The notes: generated from the sequence alone by a model not told the origin. A DNA stretch of 64,000 nucleotides from CADEFX01 sp046154585 (GCA_046154585.1 JBJXDX010000087.1:1-64000), one strand, 5' to 3'. Positions 44,423 to 53,363 are shown, counted from the first letter of the stretch. Made by a program: numbers and translations.

Positions 44423-44824
44423 ATGCAATCATTGTCGATTGGCGATCTGGCGCGCACTTCGCGCGTCAAGGTGCCGACCATCCGCTACTACGAGACAATC
44501 GGACTGCTGCCCTCCCCGCAACGCACGGAGGGGCGGCAACGCCGCTACGAGAAAGGCGACGTGAAGCGACTTACCTTCATCCGCCACGCTCGCTCGTTGG
44601 GGTTTGAGGTTGACGCGATCCGGGCGCTCCTGGGACTGCAAGATCAGCCCGGTAGCTCGTGTGTGGCTGTAGACAAGATCGCGCGTCAGAGGCTAGCGGA
44701 CGTTGACGCACGGATAGCATCACTTCGCTCGCTACGGCGGGAGCTCCGCCGGATGATCGAACTCTGCGGTCGCGGTACCGTCAGCGACTGTCGCATCATC
44801 GAGGCCCTCGGCTCTGAGGCCTAG
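44423..44824 (+). CDS. MerR-family heavy-metal regulator (CadR/PbrR/ZntR type)
   Basis: The 133-residue protein has the MerR HTH (LSIGDLARTSRVKVPTIRYY, QRRYEKGDVKRLTFIRHAR), a dimerisation helix and metal-binding cysteines: SSCVAVDKIA before the helix and LCGRGTVSDCRIIEAL at the C-terminus. This three-cysteine layout is that of ZntR/CadR/PbrR. It is divergent from the ATPase over a shared operator and should activate it, and probably also the TRAP operon. Confidence 0.9.
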   Translation: MQSLSIGDLARTSRVKVPTIRYYETIGLLPSPQRTEGRQRRYEKGDVKRLTFIRHARSLGFEVDAIRALLGLQDQPGSSCVAVDKIARQRLADVDARIASLRSLRRELRRMIELCGRGTVSDCRIIEALGSEA

Positions 44825-44896
44825 ACAGTCCAACACAAGCCTCGCGCTACGATGCCTTATGGCTTGGCCATTCCAAAGGATGCGAAGAGACCAACC

Positions 44897-45322
44897 ATGA
44901 AGATTGGCGAGGTTGCGATTGCCTCAGGCGTATCGGCAAAGATGGTTCGATACTACGAAGCTATTGGCCTGATCCGGCCGGCTGAGCGACAGCCAAGCGG
45001 CTACCGCCAATATGGGGTGCCGGATGTTCACCGCCTACGCTTCATCAGGATGGCGCGAGATACAGGATTTTCTGTCGCGAGTATCCGAGAGATGCTCGCA
45101 CTCTGGGATGATCGGAAAAGAAGCGGCCCCGAAACCAGGGCGCTTGCTCTGGCGAAAGTTGTCGAGCTCGAGAGCCGCGTTGAACAGATCGACGCGATGA
45201 TCGACACATTTCGTCAATTGGTCGCGCGACACAAACGCGGACGCCGACCAAGCCGGCCGATCGTGAATGATATGAAGACTAAAAAGAGGTCGCCCCAAGT
45301 AGCACGCAAGCCTACCCGATAG
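44897..45322 (+). CDS. CueR-like MerR regulator lacking both metal cysteines
   Basis: The 141-residue protein starts MKIGEVAIASGVSAKMVRYY and follows CueR/HmrR through YRQYGVPDVHRLRFIRMARD. In Cu(I)-responsive relatives the C-terminal loop has the form HCHGDDRPDCPIL. Here it reads HKRGRRPSRPIV, so lysine and arginine stand where the two copper-binding cysteines should be, and the whole protein contains no cysteine. It also has a basic tail (KTKKRSPQVARKPTR). It may be constitutive, sense something else, or be inactive. Confidence 0.8.
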   Translation: MKIGEVAIASGVSAKMVRYYEAIGLIRPAERQPSGYRQYGVPDVHRLRFIRMARDTGFSVASIREMLALWDDRKRSGPETRALALAKVVELESRVEQIDAMIDTFRQLVARHKRGRRPSRPIVNDMKTKKRSPQVARKPTR

Positions 45323-45375
45323 AAGCGAAACCTGCCCTCGATTCAACCTCTATCATCCGCACACGCGCACTGCGC

Positions 45376-45482
45376 TCAGCGAGAGAGCAGATCCTTGATC
45401 AGGGCTGCGATCACGAGGACGGCGATCACCAAGGCGAGCAGCCACCGATCCCCATCCCCCACATCATACTATCGTGCATCAT
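45376..45482 (-). pseudogene. Tiny one-helix membrane peptide with single-base deletion
   Basis: Three bases after the cusA stop, the minus strand reads MMHDSMMWGMG and, after a one-base shift at a G-run (near 45450), DRWLLALVIAVLVIAALIKDLLSR and stop. The joined 35-residue peptide is Met-rich with one membrane helix, a kind often found with copper genes. The last motif AALIKDLL matches two intact peptides further along the island. Either decay or a homopolymer sequencing error. Confidence 0.6.
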
Positions 45483-45485
45483 CGC

Positions 45486-48400
45486 TCATGCTTCCTGCAT
45501 CACCCCGGGTGCCGGCACTAATTGGGCCGTGGGCTCGCCGCGGCCCAATCCCCAGCCTTTGACAACAGCATAGATGGCCGGAATCACGATCAGCGTCAGA
45601 ACCGTGGAAGACAGCATGCCGCCGATCATCGGCACGGCAATGCGCTGCATCACTTCTGATCCAGTGCCGGTGCTCCAGAGAATCGGCAACAGGCCAGCGA
45701 CGATGGCGCACACGGTCATCATCTTTGGTCGCACGCGCTCGACGGCGCCCTCCATGATCGCCGCGTTCAGATCGTCCCGCGAGAAGGGACGTCCTTCTCG
45801 TTCGGCACGGGCGCGGCGGTCAGTCAGAGCGTGGTCGAGATAGATCAGCATGACCACTCCGGTCTCCGCTGCAACGCCCGCAAGCGCAATGAAACCGACG
45901 GCCACAGCGACGGACATGTTGAAGCCGAGCCACCACATCATCCAAAGCCCGCCAATCAAGGCAAAGGGCAGCGACAGCATGACAATCAGCGTTTCGGCAA
46001 TGCGCCTGAAATTGAGATACAGCAGCAATACAATGATGATCAGAGTCAAGGGTACCACGATCGTGAGGCGCTGCTTGGCGCGCTCATAGTATTCATACTG
46101 ACCACTCCAGATCGGATAATAGCCTGGTGGAAATGTCACTTTCTCGGCCACCGCTTTGCGCGCATCGGCCACGTACCCGCCGAGATCGCGGTCACGTACG
46201 TCGATATAAATGTAGGCCGCCAGCTGTGCGTTCTCCGTGCGGATCGAGGCGGGTCCCTGCGTGAGCCTCACATTGGCCACCTGGCCCAACGGGATGGACG
46301 AGCCGTTGGCAAGCGGGACCAGCGCTTCTCGGGCGATCGCCTGCGGATCGGACCGAACATCGCGGGGATAGCGCAACGTGACGGCATAGCGCTCCCGGCC
46401 CTCGACGGTGGTGGTCACGGTCTCGGCGCCGAGCGCAGTAGCGATCACCTGCTGCACATCGCCGACCATCAATCCATAGCGCGCCAGCTGGGTCCGGTCC
46501 GGCTCGATTTCGAGGTAGTAGCCGGCCATGATGCGCTCGGCATAGGCGCTTGCGGTGCCGACCACACCCTTGATCGCAGATTCGATTTCACGGGCGAGCT
46601 GCTCGATGACCCTTAGATCCTGCCCAATAACCTTGATACCCAGCGGTGTGCGAATGCCCGTTGCCAGCATGTCGATGCGGGCTTTGATCGGCATCGTCCA
46701 GGCATTCGATACCCCGGGAAACTGCAAAGCGCGGTCCATTTCTTGGATGAGCTTCTCTAGCGTCATGCCTTCCCGCCACTCGCTCGGGTCCTTCAGGTTG
46801 ATGATCGTCTCGAACATCTCGGTCGGAGCGGGATCGGTGGCGGTGCCGGCGCGGCCCACCTTGCCGAACACCGACAACACCTCCGGGAAGCTTTTCAGGA
46901 TCCGGTTCATGATCTGCAGCAGCTCGGTAGCCTTGGTGATCGAAATCCCTGGCAGCGTCGTCGGCATGTAAAAAAGCGTGCCTTCATTCAGGTTCGGCAT
47001 GAACTCCGAGCCGATGCGCGTCGCGGGATAAGCCGTCACCGCGAGTAGGGCTAAGGCCGCAGCAATGGTGAACGTCTTTGCCCTGAGCACGACCCGGATG
47101 ATGGGCCGATAGATCCAGATCAGGAACCGGTTCACCGGATTGCGCCGCTCGGGGATGATGCGCCCGCGCACGAACAGGATCATCAGGGCCGGGACAAGCG
47201 TAATGGAGAGCACGGCCGCGGCCGCCATAGCAAAGGTCTTGGTGTAAGCCAGCGGCTTGAAGAGCCGGCCTTCCTGCGCTTCGAGGGTAAAGATCGGCAG
47301 GAACGACACCGTGATGATGAGCAGGGAAAAGAACAGCGCCGGCCCGACCTCGCTGGCGGCCTCGATCAGCACCTCGCCGCGAGGCTTGTCCGGTGGGGCA
47401 CGCTCCAGATGCTTATGCGCGTTCTCGATCATGACAATCGCCGCATCGACCATCGCCCCGATGGCAATGGCGATGCCGCCCAGGCTCATGATGTTGGAGG
47501 ACAGTCCGAGCACATGCATGCAGACATAGGCGATGAGCACGCCGAGAGGCAGGGTAATGATCGCGACCAGGGCGCTGCGCACATGCAGCAGGAAGATCAT
47601 GCACACCAGCGCGACGATGATGCTTTCCTCGATCAGCGTGGTTTTGAGGGTGGCAATGGCGCGATGAATGAGGTCGGAACGATCATAGACGGGCACGATT
47701 TCCGTACCGGCAGGCAAGCTCGACTTGATGTCGGCAAGGCGGGCCTTGACGTTCTCGATCACCGATAAGGCATTCTGGCCGTAGCGCTGAATCGCAATGC
47801 CGGATGCGACCTCGCCCTCGCCGTTGAGCTCGGTAACGCCGCGTCGTTCGTCGGGCGCGAGTTCCACACGCGCCACATCTCGCAACAGGACGGGAGCGCC
47901 GCCTTCCGACTTGAGCACGATCTGCTCGAGATCCTGAATACCACGCAAATAGCCGCGACCGCGCACCATGAACTCGGTCTCGGCCATCTCGATCACGCGC
48001 CCGCCGACATCCATGTTCGACGCGCGGATGGCGTCGCGCAGTTTGGAGAGCGTCAGATCGAAGCCTTTCAGGCGGCGCGGGTCGACGATGACGGAATACT
48101 GGCGCACGAACCCGCCGACGCTCGCGACCTCCGCCACGCCTTCGGCTTTGGCGACGGCAAAGCGCACCTGCCAGTCCTGCGTCGCGCGCGTTTCGGCCAG
48201 CGTGCGATTCTGTGCCATGACGGCGTACTGGTAGACCCAGCCCACGCCTGTCGCGTCAGGGCCCAGTGTTGGCGTAACGCCGGCCGGCAGGTTGCGTGCC
48301 GCGGATGAGAGGTATTCGAGCACGCGCGTGCGCGCCCGGTAGATGTCGGTGCCGTCCTCGAAGATCACGTAGACGAAGGACACGCCGAAAAAGGAGAAGC

Positions 48401-48650
48401 CGCGCACCACCTTCGAGCGCGGCACCGACAGCATCGAGGTCGACAGCGGATAGGTGACCTGGTCCTCGATCACCTGCGGGGCCTGGCCGGAGTATTCCGT
48501 GTAGATGATGACCTGCGTGTCGGACAAATCAGGCAAGGCATCGAGCGGCACATTGCGCACCGCATAGATGCCTGCCCCGGTCGCCAACACCGAGCCGATC
48601 AGGATCAGGAACAGGTTGCGGGCCGACCACCGGATCAACGCGGCAATCAT
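45486..48650 (-). CDS. cusA: CusA, heavy-metal RND efflux pump for Cu(I)/Ag(I)
   Basis: The 1054-residue inner-membrane pump has the RND layout with 12 membrane helices and two large periplasmic loops. The transmembrane signature GAMVDAAIVMIENAHK is that of the monovalent (CusA) group rather than CzcA. It opens with ARNLFLILIGSVLATGAGIY. It overlaps cusB by 4 bp on the same strand. No cusC outer-membrane factor is seen in the window. Confidence 0.92.
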   Translation of the reverse strand: MIAALIRWSARNLFLILIGSVLATGAGIYAVRNVPLDALPDLSDTQVIIYTEYSGQAPQVIEDQVTYPLSTSMLSVPRSKVVRGFSFFGVSFVYVIFEDGTDIYRARTRVLEYLSSAARNLPAGVTPTLGPDATGVGWVYQYAVMAQNRTLAETRATQDWQVRFAVAKAEGVAEVASVGGFVRQYSVIVDPRRLKGFDLTLSKLRDAIRASNMDVGGRVIEMAETEFMVRGRGYLRGIQDLEQIVLKSEGGAPVLLRDVARVELAPDERRGVTELNGEGEVASGIAIQRYGQNALSVIENVKARLADIKSSLPAGTEIVPVYDRSDLIHRAIATLKTTLIEESIIVALVCMIFLLHVRSALVAIITLPLGVLIAYVCMHVLGLSSNIMSLGGIAIAIGAMVDAAIVMIENAHKHLERAPPDKPRGEVLIEAASEVGPALFFSLLIITVSFLPIFTLEAQEGRLFKPLAYTKTFAMAAAAVLSITLVPALMILFVRGRIIPERRNPVNRFLIWIYRPIIRVVLRAKTFTIAAALALLAVTAYPATRIGSEFMPNLNEGTLFYMPTTLPGISITKATELLQIMNRILKSFPEVLSVFGKVGRAGTATDPAPTEMFETIINLKDPSEWREGMTLEKLIQEMDRALQFPGVSNAWTMPIKARIDMLATGIRTPLGIKVIGQDLRVIEQLAREIESAIKGVVGTASAYAERIMAGYYLEIEPDRTQLARYGLMVGDVQQVIATALGAETVTTTVEGRERYAVTLRYPRDVRSDPQAIAREALVPLANGSSIPLGQVANVRLTQGPASIRTENAQLAAYIYIDVRDRDLGGYVADARKAVAEKVTFPPGYYPIWSGQYEYYERAKQRLTIVVPLTLIIIVLLLYLNFRRIAETLIVMLSLPFALIGGLWMMWWLGFNMSVAVAVGFIALAGVAAETGVVMLIYLDHALTDRRARAEREGRPFSRDDLNAAIMEGAVERVRPKMMTVCAIVAGLLPILWSTGTGSEVMQRIAVPMIGGMLSSTVLTLIVIPAIYAVVKGWGLGRGEPTAQLVPAPGVMQEA

Positions 48651-50080
48651 GGCTTGGTCTCCGCTGCCGCGGGCTGGGTGAAGGCTTGCAGCGCCGCCTT
48701 GAGGTTGCTTTCCGCATCGATCAAGAAATTGGCCGCCGTGACGACCTCTTCGCCTTCGGTCACGCCGTCGAGGATTTCGACCTGATCGCCACTGCGCATG
48801 CCGAGTTTCACGTGTCGCGGCTGAAACCGTCCTTCGCCTTTGGCAACGATCACCACCTGGCGGGTGCCGCTGTCGATCACCGCCGAGGTGGGCACCACAA
48901 GCCGTGCCGCATCGTCTGCACCAGCGCGGATTTCAACGTCGGCATACATCTCATGCTTGATGATGTGGTCGGGATTGCTGACCTCGATACGCGCTTTCGC
49001 CGTCCGAGTGCTCATGTCCAATTCGTGCAGCACGAACGTCACGCGTCCGTCGAATTGTTTGCCGGGAAAGGCCCGGAAGGTGACGGTCGCCGGCGAACCA
49101 ACCTGCACGCGACCCAGGTCCTGTTCGGCGACGTCGGCGATCACCCAAATGCTGGTCAAATCGGCAAGGCGGTAGAGCTCCTCACCGGCCTTTACCATCT
49201 GGCCCTCGATGGCGCGCTTTTGCATCACCACCCCAGTCACGGGTGAGGGCCAGTCGATCGCCATCTGCGGGTTGGGGTCTTTGCGCAGCGCCTCGATCAC
49301 CGCGTCGGGTACGTCGAGGTTCCTGAGCTTCTGCAGGGCTCCGCTCTCACTGCGCGGCCCGCCGCCAGGTATGGTGCTCGTGCGATAGTCCACCTGGGCC
49401 GATACCATCTGCGGGCTGTAGACGCGGAACAACTTGTCTCCCGCCCGGACGTGCTTGCCGGTCTCGTTGACGTAGAGCTTCTCGATGAAGCCGTCGGCGC
49501 GCAGCGAGACGATACGCAAGCTTCGCTCATCCGGTTTTGCAGTGCCGGGTGAGCGGACAGCTTGCACCAGGCTTCGGCGCTCGACGGGCGCTGTGCGCAC
49601 ACCGGAACGCTGCATTTTGTCGAGACTGACGGTGACCGTGCCCGGCTCATCCTCGCCTTCGTAGACGGGAATGTAGTCCATTCCCATCCAGTCCTTCTTG
49701 GGGACCGGCGACGTGTCGGCGAGCCCCATCGGATTGCGGTAGTAGAGAACCTTGCGATTGCCGTCCTTCGCCTTGGCCGCCTGTTTGGGTTGGCTGTCTT
49801 TGAAGTCCGCTTCCTGGTCCTCGTACACGGCAAGGTAGTCGCGGCCGTCGGCGGTTTTCTTCGGCTCGGGCGAGAAATCCGCTTCGCCATCAGGATGCTT
49901 CCAGTACAGCACGGTGCGCCCCGCAGCTGGGCTTGGACCCTTGGCATCGGTGCCGTACGCAGTCTTCACCACTCCAACGGAGTGCAATGCGGGCCACGCG
50001 CCGGCTCCCAGTCGGTAGCCGGCGACGCCGCCGCCGAGGATCGCCATCAAGGCGATCCCCGCAATCACGGTTCGGAACAT
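48647..50080 (-). CDS. cusB: CusB-like RND periplasmic adaptor with two HMBD modules
   Basis: The 477-residue adaptor has an N-terminal membrane anchor, then two heavy-metal-binding (HMBD) modules. The second is canonical (YYRNPMGLADTSPVPKKDWM...YIPVYE). The first is diverged (LYWKHPDGEADFSPEPKK...YLAVYED) and has lost the methionines. Lipoyl and beta-barrel segments follow (GFIEKLYVNETGKHVRAGD, SIWVIADVAEQDLG, GLRSGDQVEILDG-like end). It joins CusA to an outer-membrane channel and hands over copper. Confidence 0.9.
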   Translation of the reverse strand: MFRTVIAGIALMAILGGGVAGYRLGAGAWPALHSVGVVKTAYGTDAKGPSPAAGRTVLYWKHPDGEADFSPEPKKTADGRDYLAVYEDQEADFKDSQPKQAAKAKDGNRKVLYYRNPMGLADTSPVPKKDWMGMDYIPVYEGEDEPGTVTVSLDKMQRSGVRTAPVERRSLVQAVRSPGTAKPDERSLRIVSLRADGFIEKLYVNETGKHVRAGDKLFRVYSPQMVSAQVDYRTSTIPGGGPRSESGALQKLRNLDVPDAVIEALRKDPNPQMAIDWPSPVTGVVMQKRAIEGQMVKAGEELYRLADLTSIWVIADVAEQDLGRVQVGSPATVTFRAFPGKQFDGRVTFVLHELDMSTRTAKARIEVSNPDHIIKHEMYADVEIRAGADDAARLVVPTSAVIDSGTRQVVIVAKGEGRFQPRHVKLGMRSGDQVEILDGVTEGEEVVTAANFLIDAESNLKAALQAFTQPAAAETKP

Positions 50081-50087
50081 GGCTGGC

Positions 50088-50483
50088 CTACTTCGCCGTG
50101 AAGACGACGGTGCCCTGCACGGTTTCGGTCTCGCCCGGCACCTTGGCCATCAGCTTGAAGGCCCAACCGCCCGCCATGGTGAAGTCGGCCTTGAATTTGT
50201 AGACGCCGGGCTGCGTCGATGGCATGGCCGCGTGCTTGGCCGTCATCTCACCCATACTGTCGGGTGACATGTCGAGACGCGTGCGAAACAGCACGGCCCC
50301 TTCGACCGGCTTGCCGGTCGCCTTGTTGCGTAGCCGTACGGCGAATTCGCTGTCCTTGCCGTTGCGGACGTCGACAGAAACGGGCTCGAACACATAGTCC
50401 GCGGGTCCGGCATAGGCGATGCGTGCACCCAAGCTGACAGCCAGAGCAGCGAGCAGCACCAAAAAGCGTGATCGGGTGATCAT
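50088..50483 (-). CDS. FixH-like exported protein, copy 1
   Basis: The 131-residue protein has a signal peptide ending RIAYA and an immunoglobulin-like FixH/YtkA-type domain: DYVFEPVSVDVRNGKDSEFA, LDMSPDSMGEMTAK, GGWAFKLMAKVPGETETV. It is the first gene of the cus operon (7 bases before cusB). A paralogue of identical length lies at 51231-51626. Such proteins often accompany copper efflux and may bind metal through the methionine-rich strand. Confidence 0.75.
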   Translation of the reverse strand: MITRSRFLVLLAALAVSLGARIAYAGPADYVFEPVSVDVRNGKDSEFAVRLRNKATGKPVEGAVLFRTRLDMSPDSMGEMTAKHAAMPSTQPGVYKFKADFTMAGGWAFKLMAKVPGETETVQGTVVFTAK

Positions 50484-50505
50484 TGCAGAAACTTTCCTTC
50501 TCGAG

Positions 50506-50536
50506 TTTTATCTGCGCGAGGGTCGCGCACGATCAA
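50506..50536 (-). promoter_or_regulatory. MerR-like promoter of the cus operon
   Basis: Leftward TTGATC (50536-50531), 19-bp spacer, ATAAAA (50511-50506). The spacer contains a perfect dyad TGCGCGA-N3-TCGCGCA (50513-50529). A long spacer with central dyad suggests MerR-type activation, though an ordinary repressor operator would look similar. Confidence 0.6.
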
Positions 50537-50587
50537 CGTGCCCCAAGCGGCATCCGCTAGCGCGGGCCGCCAAGACTCTTCGAGAAG

Positions 50588-50935
50588 TCAGGCTCTAGGA
50601 GGTCGCTTCTGTGGCTCAGGCCAACTGTCAGGAGTCCTGGTGGGCACAGCCGTGAGGAAGGCGGCTTCGGATAGATCAATCAAAACAGCGCTTTTGATGA
50701 TCTCGCCATTGAGCTTGAAGCACTTGGCCAGGCAAAGATCACCTTGGCAGGGCGCCTTGGCATCGCAGCAGCCGCAGTCTTTCGACGCCTGCTTCGCGGC
50801 CTTGCTCGGGCAATCGGGCATGTCCATCATCGCGGCCGAATCCGCCTGCGCCGACGCCGCCATGGCGGCGCCGATCGGCGCGAGCGTGACACTCACCGCA
50901 ATCAGAAGTGCTAGCAAAAAGCGGTGTAGAACCAA
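50588..50935 (-). CDS. Cys-rich exported protein, copy 1
   Basis: The 115-residue protein has a signal peptide (FLLALLIAVSVTLAPIGAAMA) and a cluster DCPSKAAKQASKDCGCCDAK followed by CQGDLCLAKCFKLNG. The eight cysteines suggest metal binding or a disulfide-rich fold. A second copy (54457-54774) keeps CxCC...C...C...KCF. It is preceded by its own MerR-like promoter. Function is inferred from copper context. Confidence 0.75.
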   Translation of the reverse strand: MVLHRFLLALLIAVSVTLAPIGAAMAASAQADSAAMMDMPDCPSKAAKQASKDCGCCDAKAPCQGDLCLAKCFKLNGEIIKSAVLIDLSEAAFLTAVPTRTPDSWPEPQKRPPRA

Positions 50936-50950
50936 AGCAACCTCCGGGCG

Positions 50951-50982
50951 CCACTATCCTCGGGATCGAGGCAGCGGGTCAA
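50951..50982 (-). promoter_or_regulatory. MerR-like promoter of the Cys-rich protein gene
   Basis: Leftward TTGACC (50982-50977), 20-bp spacer, TAGTGG (50956-50951). The spacer holds the inverted repeat CCTCG-N4-CGAGG. A 19-20 bp spacer with a dyad is expected for CueR-type activation. Confidence 0.55.
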
Positions 50983-51230
50983 GCCAGCTGGTCCAGCAGC
51001 GGCTTCAATTTTACGTTTCTTTGATTGCGGACCCATGAAGAACCGGTTCCATCCGCAAGAAGCGCACATTAACAGTCCTTAACCTCCAAGGCCCGCCTGA
51101 CGATCGAGCGTCCTCCCGTCCTCAGTGCCCTGACTACAACCGACGGCGGACGACCGCATCGACTGCTAAGAAGGCGAGCGTAGAAATGACGAGACACAGC
51201 AATAGAAGCGAGAGGCCAAAGTCCTCGCTC

Positions 51231-51626
51231 TTATTTGGCCTTGAACACGATGGTTCTTTCCACGGTCTCGGCCTCGCCCGGCAGTTTGGCCACCAGCTTG
51301 AGTGCCCACCCGCCGGACATGGTGAGGTCGGTGCGGAACCTGTAGAGCCCCGGCTCTGTCGATGGCCGCGGAATGGGCTTGGCGGTCATCATTTCCATGC
51401 CGTCAGGCGACATATCGAGGCGTGTGTGCACGAGCACGATGCCCTCGACGGGATTCCCGGTCGGTTTGTGGGTGACGCGCACGGCCAGCTCGCTGCCCGC
51501 GCCGCTTTTCACGTCAACGTTCACGGGTTCGAACGCATAGTCGTTCACGCTGTCGCGGGCCTGTGCGGCTACTCCTGCAAGAGCGACTGCTAATAGTGTG
51601 GTCACAAGTGTCTTCGCTGCGCGCAT
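51231..51626 (-). CDS. FixH-like exported protein, copy 2
   Basis: The 131-residue protein has a signal peptide ending VAAQARDSV and the same domain as copy 1: DYAFEPVNVDVKSGAGSELA, LDMSPDGMEMMTAK, GGWALKLVAKLPGEAETV. ATG 51626 with an AGGAAA ribosome binding site is chosen over a longer ORF. It lies 70 bases after a peptide gene that has an ECF-type promoter, so it is probably in the sigma factor regulon. Confidence 0.75.
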   Translation of the reverse strand: MRAAKTLVTTLLAVALAGVAAQARDSVNDYAFEPVNVDVKSGAGSELAVRVTHKPTGNPVEGIVLVHTRLDMSPDGMEMMTAKPIPRPSTEPGLYRFRTDLTMSGGWALKLVAKLPGEAETVERTIVFKAK

Positions 51627-51696
51627 TTGCTCGATTTCCTGGATTGGACGCACATCCGTGTTGCGCCCCGGGCGTTGCTGGGTTGGGTCGTGAGGA

Positions 51697-51822
51697 TTAT
51701 CGTCCGCCGCCATGGGTCGAGCTCGGGGGACCATGGTTGGAAGAGCCGAAGGGACGGTCAGCCGAGGCGGGTGTTGCCGCGAGACCAGCGAGAACTAAAG
51801 CTAAGGCAAAAAGCGTCTTCAT
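51697..51822 (-). CDS. Small exported peptide (41 aa)
   Basis: MKTLFALALVLAGLAATPASA is a textbook signal peptide, leaving a mature 20-residue Gly/Ser/His-rich tail (ADRPFGSSNHGPPSS...). GGAG lies 8 bases before the ATG. It is the first gene after the leftward GTAACC-N16-CGAA promoter. The mature histidines could bind metal. No family is known to me. Confidence 0.7.
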   Translation of the reverse strand: MKTLFALALVLAGLAATPASADRPFGSSNHGPPSSTHGGGR

Positions 51823-51915
51823 AGTTGTGCTCCATTCAAGTTGTCTGAGTGACGGTCGGCGGATCAGGACGAGAGATCGCCAACATTGAAGTGCGGTTGC
51901 GCTTCTGACCGTGAG

Positions 51916-51941
51916 TTCGAGCAATTCGATAAGTCGGTTAC
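51916..51941 (-). promoter_or_regulatory. ECF (SigF-type) promoter, leftward
   Basis: GTAACC (51941-51936), exactly 16 bases, CGAA (51919-51916). Same sequence and spacing as the sigma gene's own promoter. It drives the small peptide and probably the FixH-like gene. Confidence 0.75.
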
Positions 51942-52124
51942 GTCTTCACGCTGACGTGATCACGGCTCTTGCGCAGAAGAGCTTGGGTGTCTTGGCAACT
52001 CGGGAAAAGCGAGTTGAGCAATGAGAGAGTGCGGCCGCGTCGAACATTGACGACTAAGAACCCAGATCGGAAGCGGGGTAATTGCGCTTTCGCGTTAATT
52101 CATCGCGTTTAGCCTTGCAGTGCT

Positions 52125-52150
52125 GTAACCGAACTCCGTTCGCCTGCGAA
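52125..52150 (+). promoter_or_regulatory. ECF (SigF-type) autoregulatory promoter
   Basis: GTAACC (52125-52130), 16 bases, CGAA (52147-52150), just upstream of the sigma factor start. This is the promoter form described for Caulobacter SigF. The short distance to the start (21 bases) implies a short leader. Confidence 0.75.
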
Positions 52151-52170
52151 TAACAAGGCAAGTGCCACCC

Positions 52171-52725
52171 ATGCCAGCCAACGAGGCCGAGCTTAAGGAG
52201 TTGATGAGGGCCGGCCTCGACGGCGATGCAGCCGCGTATCGTCTGCTTCTCGAGCAGTTGAGCGCGCGGTTGCGCGCGTATTTCAAGGGTAGACTGGCGC
52301 GCATGGGCCGATGCGCGGCCGAGGCCGAGGATCTGGTGCAAGAGGCACTGATGGGGATGCACACGCGCCGCCATACCTATGACCGCGATGAGCCGCTGAC
52401 GCCTTGGGTCTATGCCATCGCGCGCTACAAGCTCATCGACCATCTGCGCCGGACGCAGTCCATCCAAACCGACGTGCCCATCGAGGATGCGGAAGAAATC
52501 CTGGCGAACGATGATCATGGCAGCGCAGAGAGCGCCCATGATCTGCAGAAGCTGCTTAGTAGCCTGCCCAACAAAATGCGGCGCGCCATCGAGTGCGTGA
52601 AGCTCGAGGGGCTGAGCGTCGCTGAAGCCGCTAGGCGGTGCGGCATGTCGGAATCGGCGGTCAAGGTCAATGTCCATCGCGGCTTGAAGGCGCTTGCTGC
52701 ATCGATGCGCGAGAAACGAGAATGA
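52171..52725 (+). CDS. sigF: ECF RNA polymerase sigma factor, SigF-like
   Basis: The 184-residue protein has sigma region 2 (AAEAEDLVQEALMGMHTRR, PLTPWVYAIARYKLIDHLRR) and region 4 (LSVAEAARRCGMSESAVKVN, HRGLKALAASM). It overlaps an NrsF-type membrane anti-sigma gene by 4 bp, as in the Caulobacter SigF-NrsF pair that responds to heavy metals. Three matching promoters lie within 1.6 kb. ATG 52171 or the GTG three codons earlier could be the start. Confidence 0.9.
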   Translation: MPANEAELKELMRAGLDGDAAAYRLLLEQLSARLRAYFKGRLARMGRCAAEAEDLVQEALMGMHTRRHTYDRDEPLTPWVYAIARYKLIDHLRRTQSIQTDVPIEDAEEILANDDHGSAESAHDLQKLLSSLPNKMRRAIECVKLEGLSVAEAARRCGMSESAVKVNVHRGLKALAASMREKRE

Positions 52726-53363
52726 AGACGGATGACCTGATTGCCATGCTCGGTCGGAATGTCGAGCCGGTCGGACGCGGACAAGTGCGACGCGCAGTGC
52801 TCACAGCCGCCCTGATCGGTGCTGCCGCGGCGCTCGCCGCAATGTTCGTCCTGTTTGGTGCCCGGATGGACCTCAGTGACGCGCGAGCCATCGCATACCT
52901 GCTGTTGAAGCTGGCTTTCACGATGGCAACCGTCGCTATCGCGTCGATCTATTTGATCAAGCTCGCAGCTCCTGGCGGAGAACAACGAGCACCCATCGCG
53001 TTGGCGGCGGCGCCATTTACCGTGGTCATTTTGCTTGCGGTGATCAGTCTCGCGTTCGCTCCCCTCGCGCACTGGAAGGACATGGCCGTTGGCGACCGAT
53101 GGCTGGAATGTCTTCTATCCATTCCCATCATCGCCATCGTCCCATTTGCCGTGATCGTCTGGACGGTGCGCAAGATGGCACCGACAGATCTCACGCGTGC
53201 GGGTGCCCTGGTCGGCCTCGTCGCTGGCGGGATCAGTGCGACCGGCTACGCACTCCATTGCACTGACGATTCGCTGTCGTTCGTTGCTCTGTGGTATGGT
53301 GGTACAATGGCTCTGTGCACCCTTGCTGGGGCGAAACTCGGTCCGCGCTTGCTGCGCTGGTAA
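52722..53363 (+). CDS. nrsF: NrsF/DUF1109 membrane anti-sigma factor
   Basis: The 213-residue protein has six membrane helices with short loops and begins MKTDDLIAMLGRNVEPVGRG, as NrsF-type anti-sigma factors do. It should hold the ECF factor at the membrane until metal or oxidative stress. Cysteines at LECLLSI and YALHCTDDS are candidate sensors, since conserved cysteines of NrsF are needed for response. ATGA coupling with the sigma gene. Confidence 0.88.
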   Translation: MKTDDLIAMLGRNVEPVGRGQVRRAVLTAALIGAAAALAAMFVLFGARMDLSDARAIAYLLLKLAFTMATVAIASIYLIKLAAPGGEQRAPIALAAAPFTVVILLAVISLAFAPLAHWKDMAVGDRWLECLLSIPIIAIVPFAVIVWTVRKMAPTDLTRAGALVGLVAGGISATGYALHCTDDSLSFVALWYGGTMALCTLAGAKLGPRLLRW

